Positions 50,052 through 62,700 of a DNA stretch of 64,000 bases are shown here, piece after piece (position 1 is the stretch's first letter; every line of letters starts with the position of its first letter). Origin of the DNA: Musa acuminata AAA Group (lineage: Eukaryota > Streptophyta > Magnoliopsida > Zingiberales > Musaceae). The notes under the pieces were generated by a model that did not search any database, was not told the DNA's origin, and saw only the letters and a program-made list of their open reading frames with translations. The translations under genes and the position numbers were made by a program. The stretch covers positions 11,726,501-11,790,500 of the forward strand of contig NC_088354.1 in NCBI RefSeq assembly GCF_036884655.1, in the 5' to 3' direction.

Positions 50052-51959
50052 TCAGTAGAACCAGCTGGATCCATCATGCTTCTGCAGCGAACCCCCCATT
50101 CCTCTCTGCGATACATCAGAATAATCCATTGCAGGTATGTTTAAGCCAGATCTGAATCTGAAGCCACCACTTAATTCATTGGGTTGGTTGCTGAATTGTT
50201 GCCCGAATGGCATCATGTCCTCACGGAGGAAGAACTGTGGTTGCTGAACCAAGCTGCCAACTTGTTCGAAGAGACTGCCACCCGTTCCTGTCTCCTGCCT
50301 GAAGAAGTTGTCTTCCATCTGAATTCTGCTCTGGAGAGAATTTGACCCTTCCAACACAGAAACGCTTCCCAAAGCCAAGCTCTTGTTACCATTAACATTG
50401 CTGTCGTAGAAACCCATCAACTCATTGATCGACTTTTGTCCATCAGAAGGAATTCCCAAATCAGAGACATGTACAGGATTGAGGCTTGACCCGAGCCGAG
50501 TTGCATTAGGTTGAGCATTCGATGACATAGGAACAACCGGGGGCTTGCTCTCATTCACCTGAAAGTTGTCAGATAGCATTGTGAGAGATTGAGGAAATGT
50601 GTTCTGATACTTGCAGAGGTACTGGTGTCTGTTTCGAGCATTCCTGTCTGTAAATCCTTGGCGAAAATCATGGTGTGGGCACTTTGCATTATCGCAGGTG
50701 TAAACGCGCTGGTTCAGCATCAGTTGTGGCTCAGCAGCAGTTCTCTTTTGGATGAAATCACAGTTGATCTCTTCTTTCATTGGCACGGAGATGACAAACT
50801 TCTCGTTCCCCATGGTTGCACTCAGGCTAAAAGTATTTCCATCGGCAGCAGGATTCTGAATTACTGCATCCTCGCTCTTGCCTTCATCAGCACCTTCTAT
50901 ATCATAATCGCTGCAGCTGCTGTTGAAGGAGATGGCACTCCCGGAGGATGGGGGAGGGCAAGTATTCGGGTGCAGCTTCAAATACACATCCTCTTCCTGC
51001 TTCACAACAGCAAGCCATGTTGCGATCTCCTTAGCAGTCATCTTGTCTTGAAGGCACTTAGACTGCCTGACTAGCCGACGAATCTTTTCGATATCAGGAG
51101 ACATATGCTTGATCACCGCAGTCAAGACGCTAACTTTCCAAGCCTTCTTCAGATCATGTGGTTTCTTGTAGGGTGGCGGGCCCTGATCTTTCGGAAAACC
51201 CAATTCAGGCCACCATTCCTCCCTTCCAGTAGGCCACCACGGTGGTGCAACTCCCTTCTCCAGGGGGAACCTCCGCTGTGGTGGGTCGCAGTGCTGCATA
51301 AGAGCTGACAGGAGAGAGCCCAACGTGGTGTCCTGAAGCTCCTGCAAAGAATGAGGGCTCACAGTCCCAGGGATCGTCTCACTACTGGATCCAGGGATGG
51401 CATTATCGGCCTGGTACTTGGCTATAGCCGCAGGTCCGTTCCTGTCAAACCTGACCTTCTCCTTCCACCAACCTCTAAGGTTGTCAGAGGCGCCGCTAAC
51501 CGGTTTGCCCTTCTCTGGAATAATACCATAAACGAATCCCTGAGCTTGGCATACCTCCATCATTTTCAGCATGTACTTAAGGATCCCGTCCTGTGCACGA
51601 GACATCTTCTTTCGGCGGGCTTGCTCCTGCGACTGATGCTGCTTTGCCGTGTCCCCTTGCTCCTTGTTTTTGTTCTGTTGTTGTTCCCTCAAACGCTTCA
51701 AGCGCATCCGATCCCTCCACATGCGTCGTTCGAGCTCTTCTACGTCGATATCTTCATCACTTTCTTCATCACCAGCCTCAGCAAAGTTTTCGGGAGGAGG
51801 ATCTACCAGGTCTCCTTCTCCCACTATGCATTCACCCAATGAAGGCTGATGGAGGAGGCTACCATAACTAAGATTCTTCTCATCATTCGAGGCGAAAAGT
51901 TGCGCATAATTAGGACCTCCAGGATACACCATGCCCTCCATTAATAGCCCCCCCATCAT
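50052..51959 (-). CDS. EIL1: EIN3/EIL ethylene-response transcription factor
   Basis: A single coding exon of 635 residues, matching the EIN3/EIL family length and its intronless coding region. The N-terminus [15 protein letters not shown] is typical. An acidic stretch [20 protein letters not shown] (about residues 63-82) is followed by a basic, Gln-rich part and the EIN3 DNA-binding domain, including [20 protein letters not shown] (about 164-183), [20 protein letters not shown] and [23 protein letters not shown]3/EIL proteins act in the nucleus, switch on ERF and EBF genes and are turned over through EBF1/2 F-box proteins. The ATG at 51959 is used: the ORF stays open upstream only as far as a cag acceptor at 52026-52028 that ends a 5'-UTR intron, with no ATG between. 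EIL subtype is uncertain. Confidence 0.93.
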   Translation of the reverse strand: MMGGLLMEGMVYPGGPNYAQLFASNDEKNLSYGSLLHQPSLGECIVGEGDLVDPPPENFAEAGDEESDEDIDVEELERRMWRDRMRLKRLREQQQNKNKEQGDTAKQHQSQEQARRKKMSRAQDGILKYMLKMMEVCQAQGFVYGIIPEKGKPVSGASDNLRGWWKEKVRFDRNGPAAIAKYQADNAIPGSSSETIPGTVSPHSLQELQDTTLGSLLSALMQHCDPPQRRFPLEKGVAPPWWPTGREEWWPELGFPKDQGPPPYKKPHDLKKAWKVSVLTAVIKHMSPDIEKIRRLVRQSKCLQDKMTAKEIATWLAVVKQEEDVYLKLHPNTCPPPSSGSAISFNSSCSDYDIEGADEGKSEDAVIQNPAADGNTFSLSATMGNEKFVISVPMKEEINCDFIQKRTAAEPQLMLNQRVYTCDNAKCPHHDFRQGFTDRNARNRHQYLCKYQNTFPQSLTMLSDNFQVNESKPPVVPMSSNAQPNATRLGSSLNPVHVSDLGIPSDGQKSINELMGFYDSNVNGNKSLALGSVSVLEGSNSLQSRIQMEDNFFRQETGTGGSLFEQVGSLVQQPQFFLREDMMPFGQQFSNQPNELSGGFRFRSGLNIPAMDYSDVSQRGMGGSLQKHDGSSWFY

Positions 51960-53900
51960 CGCTATCAGCCGAGGCGATCGGATCAGGTCTATGTACTCGG
52001 AGTCGAATGGCAGATGCAATATTCACTGCAAGAGCATGAGAAATAAAGTTCAGGCAGCGGTAATCCTCAACCATATCACGCTGTCGGGTGATATTATTAT
52101 CTAGAAAGCATGTGACATTAAGCAATTTGATGAAAACACATGATGAATTTTCTTAACTTAGCCAAAGAATCTATTCCCGTATCGCCAAAGTTAATATGCA
52201 TTTATTAAATTCATTACATGGAAATCAAGAATCATCACGTTTTCCACAAGTAACATAAATGAGAAACACGCTCCGCGAGTTCATCTCGGAAGAAATATAT
52301 TTTGTAGATGGCATTAGTAGTAAGTAGTCTACGACAAGCAACCAACAAAGGTCGTACAAGGAAACAATTCGGTTCAGCATCTCGCCGGGCACATAGAAAG
52401 ATACAGAGCGAGAAAATACTTTCTAAACAGATCTTAAAACACAAAGAATTCTATAAGCTACTCTCTATCCGAAAACGACAAACTCAGATTAGAACAGCAG
52501 CAAGCTTTACAGCCACAGCTCATGATTTATGATCCTCGTAAAAGAATCGGCATCAGATCTGATCCGCCAAATTCTTGATCAGAACAATTGACAATTCCCG
52601 ATGATCGATTATTACTGTAAATTGAGAATCACTAACACCAACCAATTGCCTTATTTTATGTGGATCAGAGAATGATCAGAAGGCCATGTTTCAAGATCAG
52701 AAAAAGGATAAGGCAACCTTTGTCTCCACATAGTGTTGCTAATACTGAACAAGCACATGAACAGTTCCCAATCCAGCATAAAGATTATATTCCATTGTCA
52801 TACAAATTCAACAAGATGCAGCAAAATCAATCAAAAGATAACATCCCCCTTTACCGAATCTAAGAAAGAAAACATCTATGAAAGACCCAGCAGGAACAGT
52901 ACAATGAATATAGGAAACATAGACAAATAGATGAACACTTTGTTGCTATCCATAGAACATGTAAAAGGAAGGAAGGAAAACTAACAATATCCCAATCAGT
53001 ATGAAACGAAAATGGAAGTAAATTTGGCCACATAAACAAGTATCCAAGTTTCAAATCCATTCCCGAGATCAAACAGAACCAATATGCTCATCAACTCGGT
53101 GGATCTTATCAGATGCAACATGATATAGAGGTGGAGATTTTGTATGCAAGACAGCAGGAAATAACGAAGATGAGAAGAAGCAGAAGAAGAACATGCTCAA
53201 ACTTCACTCAGAACTTCTCTTCCTCACTGAGACCCAAAAAGGGACTCTAATTCGTGTCTTTAGATCGAACTAAATCCTTTTTCTGCTTGTGGCGAATGAA
53301 GCAAGCACTAAATGGCCGAAAAAATCTGTTTTTTTCTCTTGTAGAAAACAAAAAAAAGGAAAAAAAAATGTCAACTTTGAAGGATTTTGTTGAGAGTTTT
53401 ATCGATTCGTTTCATTATCGCTTTAAGTTTTCAACAGCAACAGAGAGATAGAACGACAAGAAAAGCAGAGAGATCGATGATCTGTAGAAAAAACAGGGGA
53501 AGGAAAGGCTTGGAGCAACCAAATCGACGCCAGAATCCTTAAACCACCGATCCACAGAAGGCAGAGAAGAAAGCAAGCAACCCTAGAGATCAAAGCAGAA
53601 ATCTCAGCTACTCTCGAAAACCGAGAAAAGAAAAGGAAGAGCTGACTACGAGAAAGCCGAAACCAAACAGAGGTAGAAATCAATCGAAAAAGGAGTCGCC
53701 TTTACGAGCCAAGAGGACGCAAAATCGCACCTTTTAGCTTCTATCCCCGTTTCTGGTCTCCCCTTACGCCAATATTAGCCCATACTCGCTCATCTCCAAC
53801 TCCGAGCAAATTTTAGATGGGCAACAGAGATCACAGATTTTTTATTAGAGGAGGAAAGAAGCGGAGCTGGTGCTCTTCCCTTCCGTCGCTTTATAGCCCT
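51960..53900 (-). promoter_or_regulatory. EIL 5'-UTR, leader intron and core promoter
   Basis: On the minus strand a TATA-like gctataaagc lies near 53890-53898. A leader intron ends in ttgcag with the downstream leader exon starting at 52025; a possible donor (ctc|gtaaagg) is near 53705, giving an intron of about 1.7 kb. Family members are known for leader introns; the donor is inference. No coding exon is seen in this stretch. Confidence 0.5.
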
Positions 53901-55247
53901 TCACTCTTCTTTGCCTCCTGCGTTCTCTCTCTTCCTTTTTCTCTCCGTTTCTCGCCAGTGGAAGGTGGGCTTGTCGGGGTCGCATGTGAAGCGATAGAGG
54001 TCGCTGATATCGACGGGAGAGAGAGAGAGAGAGAGAACGGGTTAAAAAGAAAGAAGGAAATGCTAAGTGATGTGAGGTTGATTGGATGTGGATAAAAGTT
54101 GTCCAGTAGTGGAGACGGAAATCTAAGACGGAGCCAAAAGCCTACAGTGATGGAGTCGACGTTGCTGCAATGCCTGCCTTCCTGGAGTCTTCCCCTGGAT
54201 TCATTGAATGCCATGGATTGCACTGCCTGCCACTGCTCCAGGAAGGGATCAAAAATGAGGTTGGTGGTAATCATCGGACACCAAAAAGCAATCTTTCTAA
54301 CTTCATCTTCCGCAGATTTTGTTCATCTTGATACCAGTCTCAGAGTGTCGACAACTGGCTGTTCCAAGAAGTCCCTCCTACATGAACACCTTCCAACAGC
54401 TCAAACATGCAAGAAATCCAGAGTTCCTAGTTAAATCCTCCTCTTCTGTCTCAGAACAATGGTTGAAGATAAATTGTCATATCATACTCAGGCTGTGTGT
54501 GATGTAGTAACCAACCAAGGAACCATTTTCTTCACATTATTGGACCAGAACTGTACCTCTCTGGTAAACACCCAATTAACTATTCAGATAGATACACATC
54601 ATCCTATGCTCGAAAGGATGGGAAGAAGTTATTTCTAACCAGTGATGCATTACACAAGAAATACTAAAAGATTCTACAAGTTTTATGAATCCTAAATAGT
54701 CGCAATGTAAATGTCTTTGCAGGGTATATACACCACTTATTATTTGAGGACTTGTAGTATTCAGTTGAATTTTTGTACCATCCATTCAACATTAAATTTG
54801 GACCATATGGAAAGGGGGAAGAGAAAAAGCTGGCCAGTCTTGACTAAGCTTGTGTGGCCTGCCTCATGATGAAGACTTCGATGATAAGAATGGAAGGCAT
54901 GTGCAATGGGACTCCGTGGCAGCAGGCGACATCAAGACATTGACACCCAAATTGAGGTATTGGACCACTAAAATGCTGCAGTCTTCCCATGTCGACGTAC
55001 CACAAGCCACAAACAAGAAGGCCAGAGTTGTGAGCAGTAGTAGTAACTCGGTGCCGACTGGGACAAGAGTGTGGATTTAATGCCCTTAAATGAGCTAAGA
55101 TTGTTGTGTTTTTGCTGTTGCTGCTGTAAGGGAGATGAAGATTACATTACATCCTCTGGGGATGATCAACTTTGGAATTATATTATCTTTTTTCTGTTTA
55201 TGTTTCTGATTAGGTGTTTCATCCACTTTTTTGTGTGGATGAGATGT

Positions 55248-55279
<32 letters not shown>

Positions 55280-58200
55280 TGTATCTATCTATACTTTAAT
55301 GCAGGGCGAAGTAGAGATTTAGGTGTCGGCAGGGGCTAAACATGGGAAATGTTTGAATTGTTGTTTTCTTGTTTACTTTGGATTGCATTTCCAACCAAAA
55401 CCTGTGTTCATCAAAGGGTAAGAAGATGCCAAGAAATTATCATATTAGAGCTTCCCAAAATGAACAAAGAAGTGAATTCTTATTAGTCAGATGCTTACTG
55501 GTTCTTGAAGTCGACTCGATCTTGATTACAAGCATGGCATTTGGTGGGTGGGGATTCAGTTGGACTCCCTCATCTTGACTAGAATTCTCCAGCAATAATA
55601 ACACAGGATCCTGTGGAAAAGCAAATTGTTCCTACTCTTTTGTCTGAATTGGATGGTACAAGTGTAAAAGGTTTGCCATCCATTTCCTTTTGATCAAGGA
55701 AAGAAATCTTTGGTGATGAAGCAGCAGATACAAAGGAAAAATACATTGTGAGATGAGAGCAAGGATTGTTGAGCATCCTTCAGCAAAGCAAAAAAATTGA
55801 GGCTCTCATCGAATTCTTCTCGAGTAAAGGAACAAAAAAAAAAAAAAAGATTTTGAGGAAGATCAGTGATTTCTTCAGCTTACTCTTGAACTTGATAGAT
55901 AATATGATGATTAGTTATAAGATCATTGAAGAATTTTATTTGATATACCTCCTACCACCAAAATAGATCTACAATTAGAAAACCAAACTGCAGCAGATGC
56001 ACATGTTGTTCTGTCCAATCTGCTAGTAGTAGTCCAGCCACCCCTAGTTTGTCATGACAGATAGGAAAACATACAGAGGATGACATGATTTAGATGATTG
56101 AATTTTGTATGCCTTTGCACATGATTCTTATTACTAAAAGTATAAGATGATTGAGAGACCCTCAGAATTCAGTCCACATCATTTATCAGTTGCACTTGTC
56201 TACAGATGATGAATTTCTAGATTCAAACTACAGCAGGTCAAAATGTTCTTGCCTACAAAATATTTCAAGTTGAAATGGCATTTGGTTGCCCCAATGCATA
56301 GGGAGGATATATCAAGAATGAGCTCTCAAGATGCAGAAGGTGATGTTCTTGCCTGCACCAAGCCTCACCTTACCGGTAATATATCTGAGAAGTTCGGCAT
56401 CTGATCCAATCATTTTGAGACCTAGCAGATGGCATCTGTCATCTGAACATAAAAAAGAAATATTGTGATGGAAAAATGCAACAAAATAATATTTTATTCT
56501 TCGTTCTCTGAAGCCTGTTGGATGGAGCTGAACACATTGCAGACATGATGAAATAAATATCAGGGATCAAGCCATGTGCAACTAAAAAAGAATGTCTTAG
56601 AGAAACTAAAAGAAATGTCTTCCTGCAGTGCTGCACCCTGATCATGGCAATGCACCAAAGATGTTAATTAATTGCAGTGCATTAAAATTTTATGAGTTAC
56701 CTTTTTATTGCTTCATGGAGAGAATTCAGTTCTATGATTGATTTTTGTTTAGTTTCTATGTAACAAAACTATTACAATCACAAGTTTCCCTAAACCAAAC
56801 TTACATTTAAAGGTCCAAAAGACCAGTCTCATCGACCATTTGATTTTGTGCTGAAGGTTAAAGAGAAAAATTCTAAGCTAGTTTTGCGGTATCGGCGTCT
56901 TGACACAGGTAGCCTTGTCTGTTCAGTGAAGATCAAGGATCATCCATAGCTCTCTTCTAAGTTTCTTCTGATACAAAACTCTGAAGTTGTTTGAAGAAAT
57001 GGTTTAATATCACTTGCTAAATCTGGAGGTTCTTGGGCTTTGAAATAATGATTTAATTGGAACCTTTTCTAATGCTTCACTTGTGCATTCCATAAGTATT
57101 CATGGTTGGAGTCGAAAGGATGATACTAACTTGCTTTGGTTGACAACAACTCTTCATCAGAAAATGTTGACAGTTGATTAGCAGACACATCAAAGATTGC
57201 TAATTGCAATCACACAACTTGCTTAGAGTTTAATTCCAAATAAAATGAATTTTTAGCTTCAAAGCAGAAATCAAACTAATCTAGTGTTGAACTATTCGTC
57301 CCGAACTCGTATGACAGAAACAAAAGATGGTGTGATTGTTTTCGGTCAACCAAATCAAATTTTAGAATGCAATTTAGTCAATCTAAACGATCTGTTCAGA
57401 GTCGACTAAAATAGAAGGCCAACTCAAATTCTGCTCAAGATAAACCACAATCTTTTTAGCAGAATTTTGATGCCACATTCAGGATCAAGTAGATAAAAAG
57501 AACTCTATCATTTGGTCCCTGTGAAAGATCAGGAAGAACGACGTATGGTTTAGATGAAGTCATTAAGCTATAAAAGGTAAAAGCCAAAAGATCGTGCCAA
57601 AGTATACCGGTAATGCCTAAACTTATGCATTCTGAATCAAGAAGGAATCTAATGAAGAAAGTGAGATGGATTGATGTACTCCACAATTATGCAACAGGCA
57701 GTATGGACATGTAGTTAAATAGACTTGAAGAACAAAGTAAATCACCACCGAGAGGAAAAATCATGACTTTCTGAAAGCAAGAACAGTTAACGTGCAAATC
57801 CACTATAATAGTCATAAACCAAGTTGATACAAACTCCATTCTTATCGTGTTCTCACATAAGCAGCTTTACTTTCATCGGAGGGTTTAGTCGAAGACAATC
57901 AGGGTGATGTGAGTTATCATGCGATTAAACACATGAATCTCTGAATCAATATATGCATGTCACAATAGCATTTCTGCGAGATGATCAGCGATATATTCCT
58001 AAGGTTGTTCTCCATGTCATTCAACTGAAGCAGTATGAAGAAGGCTAGGTAGCCTTGAATGATAACAAGGAGCACTCCAAGAGAATGACAGCAAGGTGAG
58101 CTTCGTTTGATGCTTGCTAAACGGAAGAAACAAAGCATAGTGCATGTGTGATGTGTGTCTCCAGATTCTAGCTCATCTCTTTGGCTCACTGCCCCAGAGA

Positions 58201-59081
58201 CCTCATAGTACTCTTAAAACTTTTATGGCACATGCCATAGAACCTGAGAAGATGCAATTTAAGATGTTTGAGGAACAAAGACATGTGGGAGATTGTGAGA
58301 GAGAGGATTAAACTAAACAGGAGATGTATAAAGGGTTGATCAGGTTGATGCTCATTAGATCTCTCAAGATTTGGTTGTATCCCTGTTCCCTCGGCCCATT
58401 GCATTGTCTCAAAGCTTGGTGATGCCGGCAATGATATTTAATACAGGAAGCAAATGGCTCAGGAGAGCATGGGAAGCAAAACCAAACATGTCCATGTTCA
58501 CACCCCTGTTTGGCTGTATTTTTTGGGCTCCTCCCTAATTGACTGTCATGCGTTCGTATTATCTTAACTTTAGGGAACATTTGCACTATGACTCGGTTAA
58601 GATGAGCTCTGTGGGGCTCTCTCTTGCAGAATCACAGGACAAGGGGTTGGCCATTAGTCAGAAACATATTATGTTGTTGTTGTTGAGTCTTCTTTTCCTT
58701 GGTGTCGTCGAGTGCCCACCAAAGAAAAGCTATATTGCCACTGATACTTTTTTTCTTTGCTCCCATGTTGCTGCAGCTACTCTTCGTTGCCACTTTGGTG
58801 GTGACCCTATTGTTTTGCTTTCCTCGACCACCATGGATCAGAACAACTAAGAAAAATGGAACTCTCTAAGACAAATTACATTTGTGCATATTGATGTAAC
58901 TTTGGAGCCACCCTCGTTACTGTCAAGATGATTCATGTCAGCACACGTTATTGGATTAACGACCGTAACTTGTTCACATAGCAACATACGATCGATTCTT
59001 ATAGTAAGCAAATGGCTCTCCTCTGGCTGACACGATTTATTTGGTGCATAAATGGCAAGCGTTGGCTTGGATTATAAAGGT
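53901..59081. other. Long intergenic region between EIL and the ARF remnant
   Basis: About 5.2 kb. It contains a (GA)n tract at 54016-54036, a (CT)n tract at 55248-55272 and a run of A at 55838-55850. A 76-codon ORF at 54850-55080 (+) has no recognised domain. No RNA gene is seen. Confidence 0.5.
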
Positions 59082-59279
59082 TCAATGAAAACACGGATGC
59101 TCAGGAAAGGGAGCAGATACCTTGCTGGCTATGTTGCCGGAAAGCCAATCAAGTCCCTCGTACAAACCCTCACCAGATGTTGCACAAGTGCTCTGTATAT
59201 ACCTGCGCATAATAAGTCCAGAAATCCTCATCTCCTTCGCAAACAGGCGGCTAAAGAGTTTTGCAAAGGTAAGCCCCAT
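59082..59279 (-). pseudogene. ARF-type small GTPase remnant with its centre deleted (65 aa, frame kept)
   Basis: The ORF begins [19 protein letters not shown], the start of plant ARF1 proteins including the Gly2 myristoylation site. After seven linker residues (SGLIMRR) it continues [20 protein letters not shown] and NIASK, the last ARF exon. The roughly 140 residues between are absent: the P-loop GLDAAGKTT, switch regions, WDVGGQ and NKQD. The join keeps the frame. The bases before YIQ end in gcgcag, like the acceptor of the last ARF intron, so a genomic deletion joining exon 1 to that intron is likely. FAKEMRI also lacks one Lys of the usual FAKKEMRI. It cannot bind GTP. A leader exon with a gtagcc donor may lie near 59580-59700. 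Confidence 0.75.
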
Positions 59280-59754
59280 CGTTTTCTTCGCTATTCTATC
59301 AGAAGCGAACCGTACACCCACGGATCTAAGCAAGAACACGAATGGCGCATTGGATTTGGCCAAGAAATCAAGTTCAAGATATTAAAGAGGGGCAAAATAC
59401 TACAAGGTCTACACTAATAGGTTGCGATCCGAAATCAACAAGGAGAAAAAGAGACTGGCCAACCGATCAATCAAGAATCTCCAAACTAAAGGCATCCGCG
59501 ATTCAAAAGGACTGTAACCGATACTCAAAGCGATCTTCTGAGCCAACAACCAAGAAATAGAGGAGGGAGTTGTGGCTACCTGAGATCTCGAAGGCCGGAT
59601 GGCGGAGGAGGCGAGGATCGAGAGGGGTCTCCGCTTCCGCTCCTCGGCATTGAGGGGAGAAAAGGTAATTAACTAAAACAGAATCTCCCAACTTAAGAGG
59701 ACGATTCAAGGGACGAAGGAAGTCGGCAGGGACAGTGCGCTCGATGTAGGCCAC

Positions 59755-62700
59755 ATCCTCCAGTCATGTACTCAGTCGGGGCAAACGTTTATCTAACAGA
59801 CTGTTACAAGTAATTATCAGTTGTTGCAGTCATATAATTCGGTCACAAGTAAACCCCTCATCTAACAGACAGTTTTGTGTTAAATTTGACTCAAATTATC
59901 AAATGATTTAAGTTAATCCTCAGACCAAGTGTCAGATTTATTCTCATAAACGCAGATCCATACTACCGGCCAAAAGATAAATCATCTGAAATGGTCCAAA
60001 GACATCAACTCCTACTTGGGACACTGATGAACACATTTTATGCATGAAAATTCCAGAAAACTGATAATTTCTCACAGGCTACAGTACCACACCAAGTTTC
60101 TAATACATGCAACTCAGCACCGTATGATATCAAAACAAAACAATTGACACACGTACATACGTAGGTCATCATAATCGTTATAAGATGTAATACTTGCTTC
60201 AATGATGCTGGAAGAATTGTCTTTTGAGATCATTAGATAACACGAATGAGAACACATCAATAAATTTCATGAATAGAAAACAAAATAGAATATCGAGCAG
60301 TTAATTTCTATATGAATTCCTCAACACCAGTTCAAAGGTTGCCTTACCAGTTAGGTTAGTAGGCACAAATACCACAACCACAATTATTCTTTTGAACCCT
60401 CGACATCCAACTTGTGCTGGTTATGAGCACAAGAAAGTGGGCGAGTGACGAACTGGCAACTGAACAATCATATATCAAGTCCTGTTTCATCCTCACAAAT
60501 TTGGATTCAATCATATCTTTTGAAATAATTATCTCACTGCCGACAGCCAAATTTGATAAATAGCATTAATCAAGAACGAACAGATCAGTCATATATCTCA
60601 TCATCCCCACATAATGACTAACCATGCATATTAAAGAACACATTTTTCCCTTTTACCTTGACGCATGCATCATCTCTATCACCAACTTGAGAATGACCAA
60701 GCAATTTACATAACCTGCATGTTTCACGCACTGTAGAAAATTCTTGGTGTAAAGGAATTCCCCATTATGTTATAAACATTTTCAGTAAATAATAATTAGC
60801 CATTAATACTAGTTTCAAAAGGAAAAGTGAACATTTGTTTTATGCCACCACAAATTTCAAACTGTGGCATGGCCCATAGAAGATCAACTCCCAACAACAA
60901 CCAATACTCCAATGATGCCACAAATCGACCAACAGCCTCATCTAATCTTGGGATAATCTGGTTTAATTTCTAACAAATGGGGTTAAAGATGAAAGACAGC
61001 ACCCTAGAAGAGTAAATAATTTCAGGCGGGTTTGCATATCTTATAGCTAAAGCATAGATATACCACAAAAAATCATCCTTCAAAAACTTCTTCAAATGTC
61101 ATTACGAAAAGAGCTAAACAACTGAGACAAAATCCTCAGCAATCAATCAATTCCATAATTACCTACAAACAATCAATCAATTAGCTTCATAAGACCTTAT
61201 GCATTTAGTTTCACCTAAAGATAGAGCATTCCAAAATACCACTGCAAATCTTCTATCTACATTTTGGAACCAAGACTTCCAAATTTATGTCTTTAAAGGG
61301 TGATCCAGTGCTTAATTTAGAAATCACTAAAAGAGCATTAAAAATGATCTTAGTGTTCCGACTGATTCTGAAAATCATTAAACACATTTCCACTAAAAAC
61401 TTCAGTTATTTTCAAAGGAGAAATAACGTCAAATTGATATGATGGACATGTCTAACATCTACAGAAACATCACAAGCACCAAATATTATTTCCATAGGTT
61501 CTCCAAAAGGGAGAAAATTTTCTAAACAATAAAAAAAATAACAACAAAATCAAACTAATTTTTTTTTTTTCTGTCAACACATGCTATCTAACTGTTAGAT
61601 ATTTTTTACTGGGTCATATCTTTTCAAATACCCAAAAAATGATTCAAATAACCTTCAGCCATTTCATCCTACTCCTTGACTCCCAGTTGAATTTTGTTAA
61701 ACTTAGTGATCTACAAAGACTAATGTTCATAATTACAAAAAAGTGACAGCAATGAAAAATTTAAACCACTTGATGTTCTAGCTTCATACCTCATGCTGTG
61801 ATAATAAATGCTTATCTCTGTAGAATCCAAATCAGAGGTACCACATCAAGCTACATTGTAATTTCCACAAAGATGGAATACTTTGAAAGTTCAGTAGCTA
61901 TAAACTGGTGGTCAAACAATTTGGTTTAAGGGCTCCTCAAAAGAAAGAAAAAGCAGAGATTCCAAATAGAACAGTATAGATGGGATTAAGAAGTCATTGC
62001 AGCATTAGATAACACCATCTCAAACGAGACAAACATGTGAATTTAAGGATCCATTCAGTGACATATGATACATCACAGGAATATTGCCCTAAACAAACAA
62101 TCAAAACAGATTTAAATGATGTTAATTTGACCAGTGTTGACCCTAAAACAAAGCTCAAATGTGGGAAAAATTCCATATAACCATCTCCACATAGTTACAA
62201 AGTAAGGGCTTTCGCTAGCATTGCTGCAGCCCAGGAATTTGTTGAAATTAAAGGAGAGCTGCTCAGCTAGAATAGATGCACCTTAGATTAATAAACAGCA
62301 ATAGCAAAATATAAAAACTCTCGGTTTAACCAAAGATATTGCCCTAAACAGAGCTCAGTGGCAGGAAAAAGAATCATGGATGCAACCCAAAATGGCTGAC
62401 ACATTAAGGCTTGCTTATCATTGTTATGTTATGGAAATGAAGTGTTTCAGTAGATCAAACAGAAAGAGAAATGAGAAGGGAGACAGAGAGGAACAGAGAT
62501 GAGATGAGAAGGAATACTGGTCCAGGGCAAAGACAAAATTACTTCCATCATGTAAAACAATTTCACCACATATGAAACAAAGCCAACCACAAGTATTTAG
62601 TATTGGATATACCAAGATTCTCAATGTCTAAGATCAGGATATCTGTAACTTGAATCAAATATATCAACATCCTGCTATCCCTTACAAGGACCAGCTGCCT

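Noticed and set aside
54850..55080. 76-codon ORF with WDSVAAGDIKTLTPKLRYW
   Set aside because: The sequence looks somewhat protein-like but no family, partner exon or promoter could be identified.
59503..59754. 83-codon ORF MAYIERTVPADF... on the minus strand
   Set aside because: It overlaps the presumed leader exon and donor site of the ARF remnant, and no domain was recognised. It is more likely 5'-UTR or promoter sequence.
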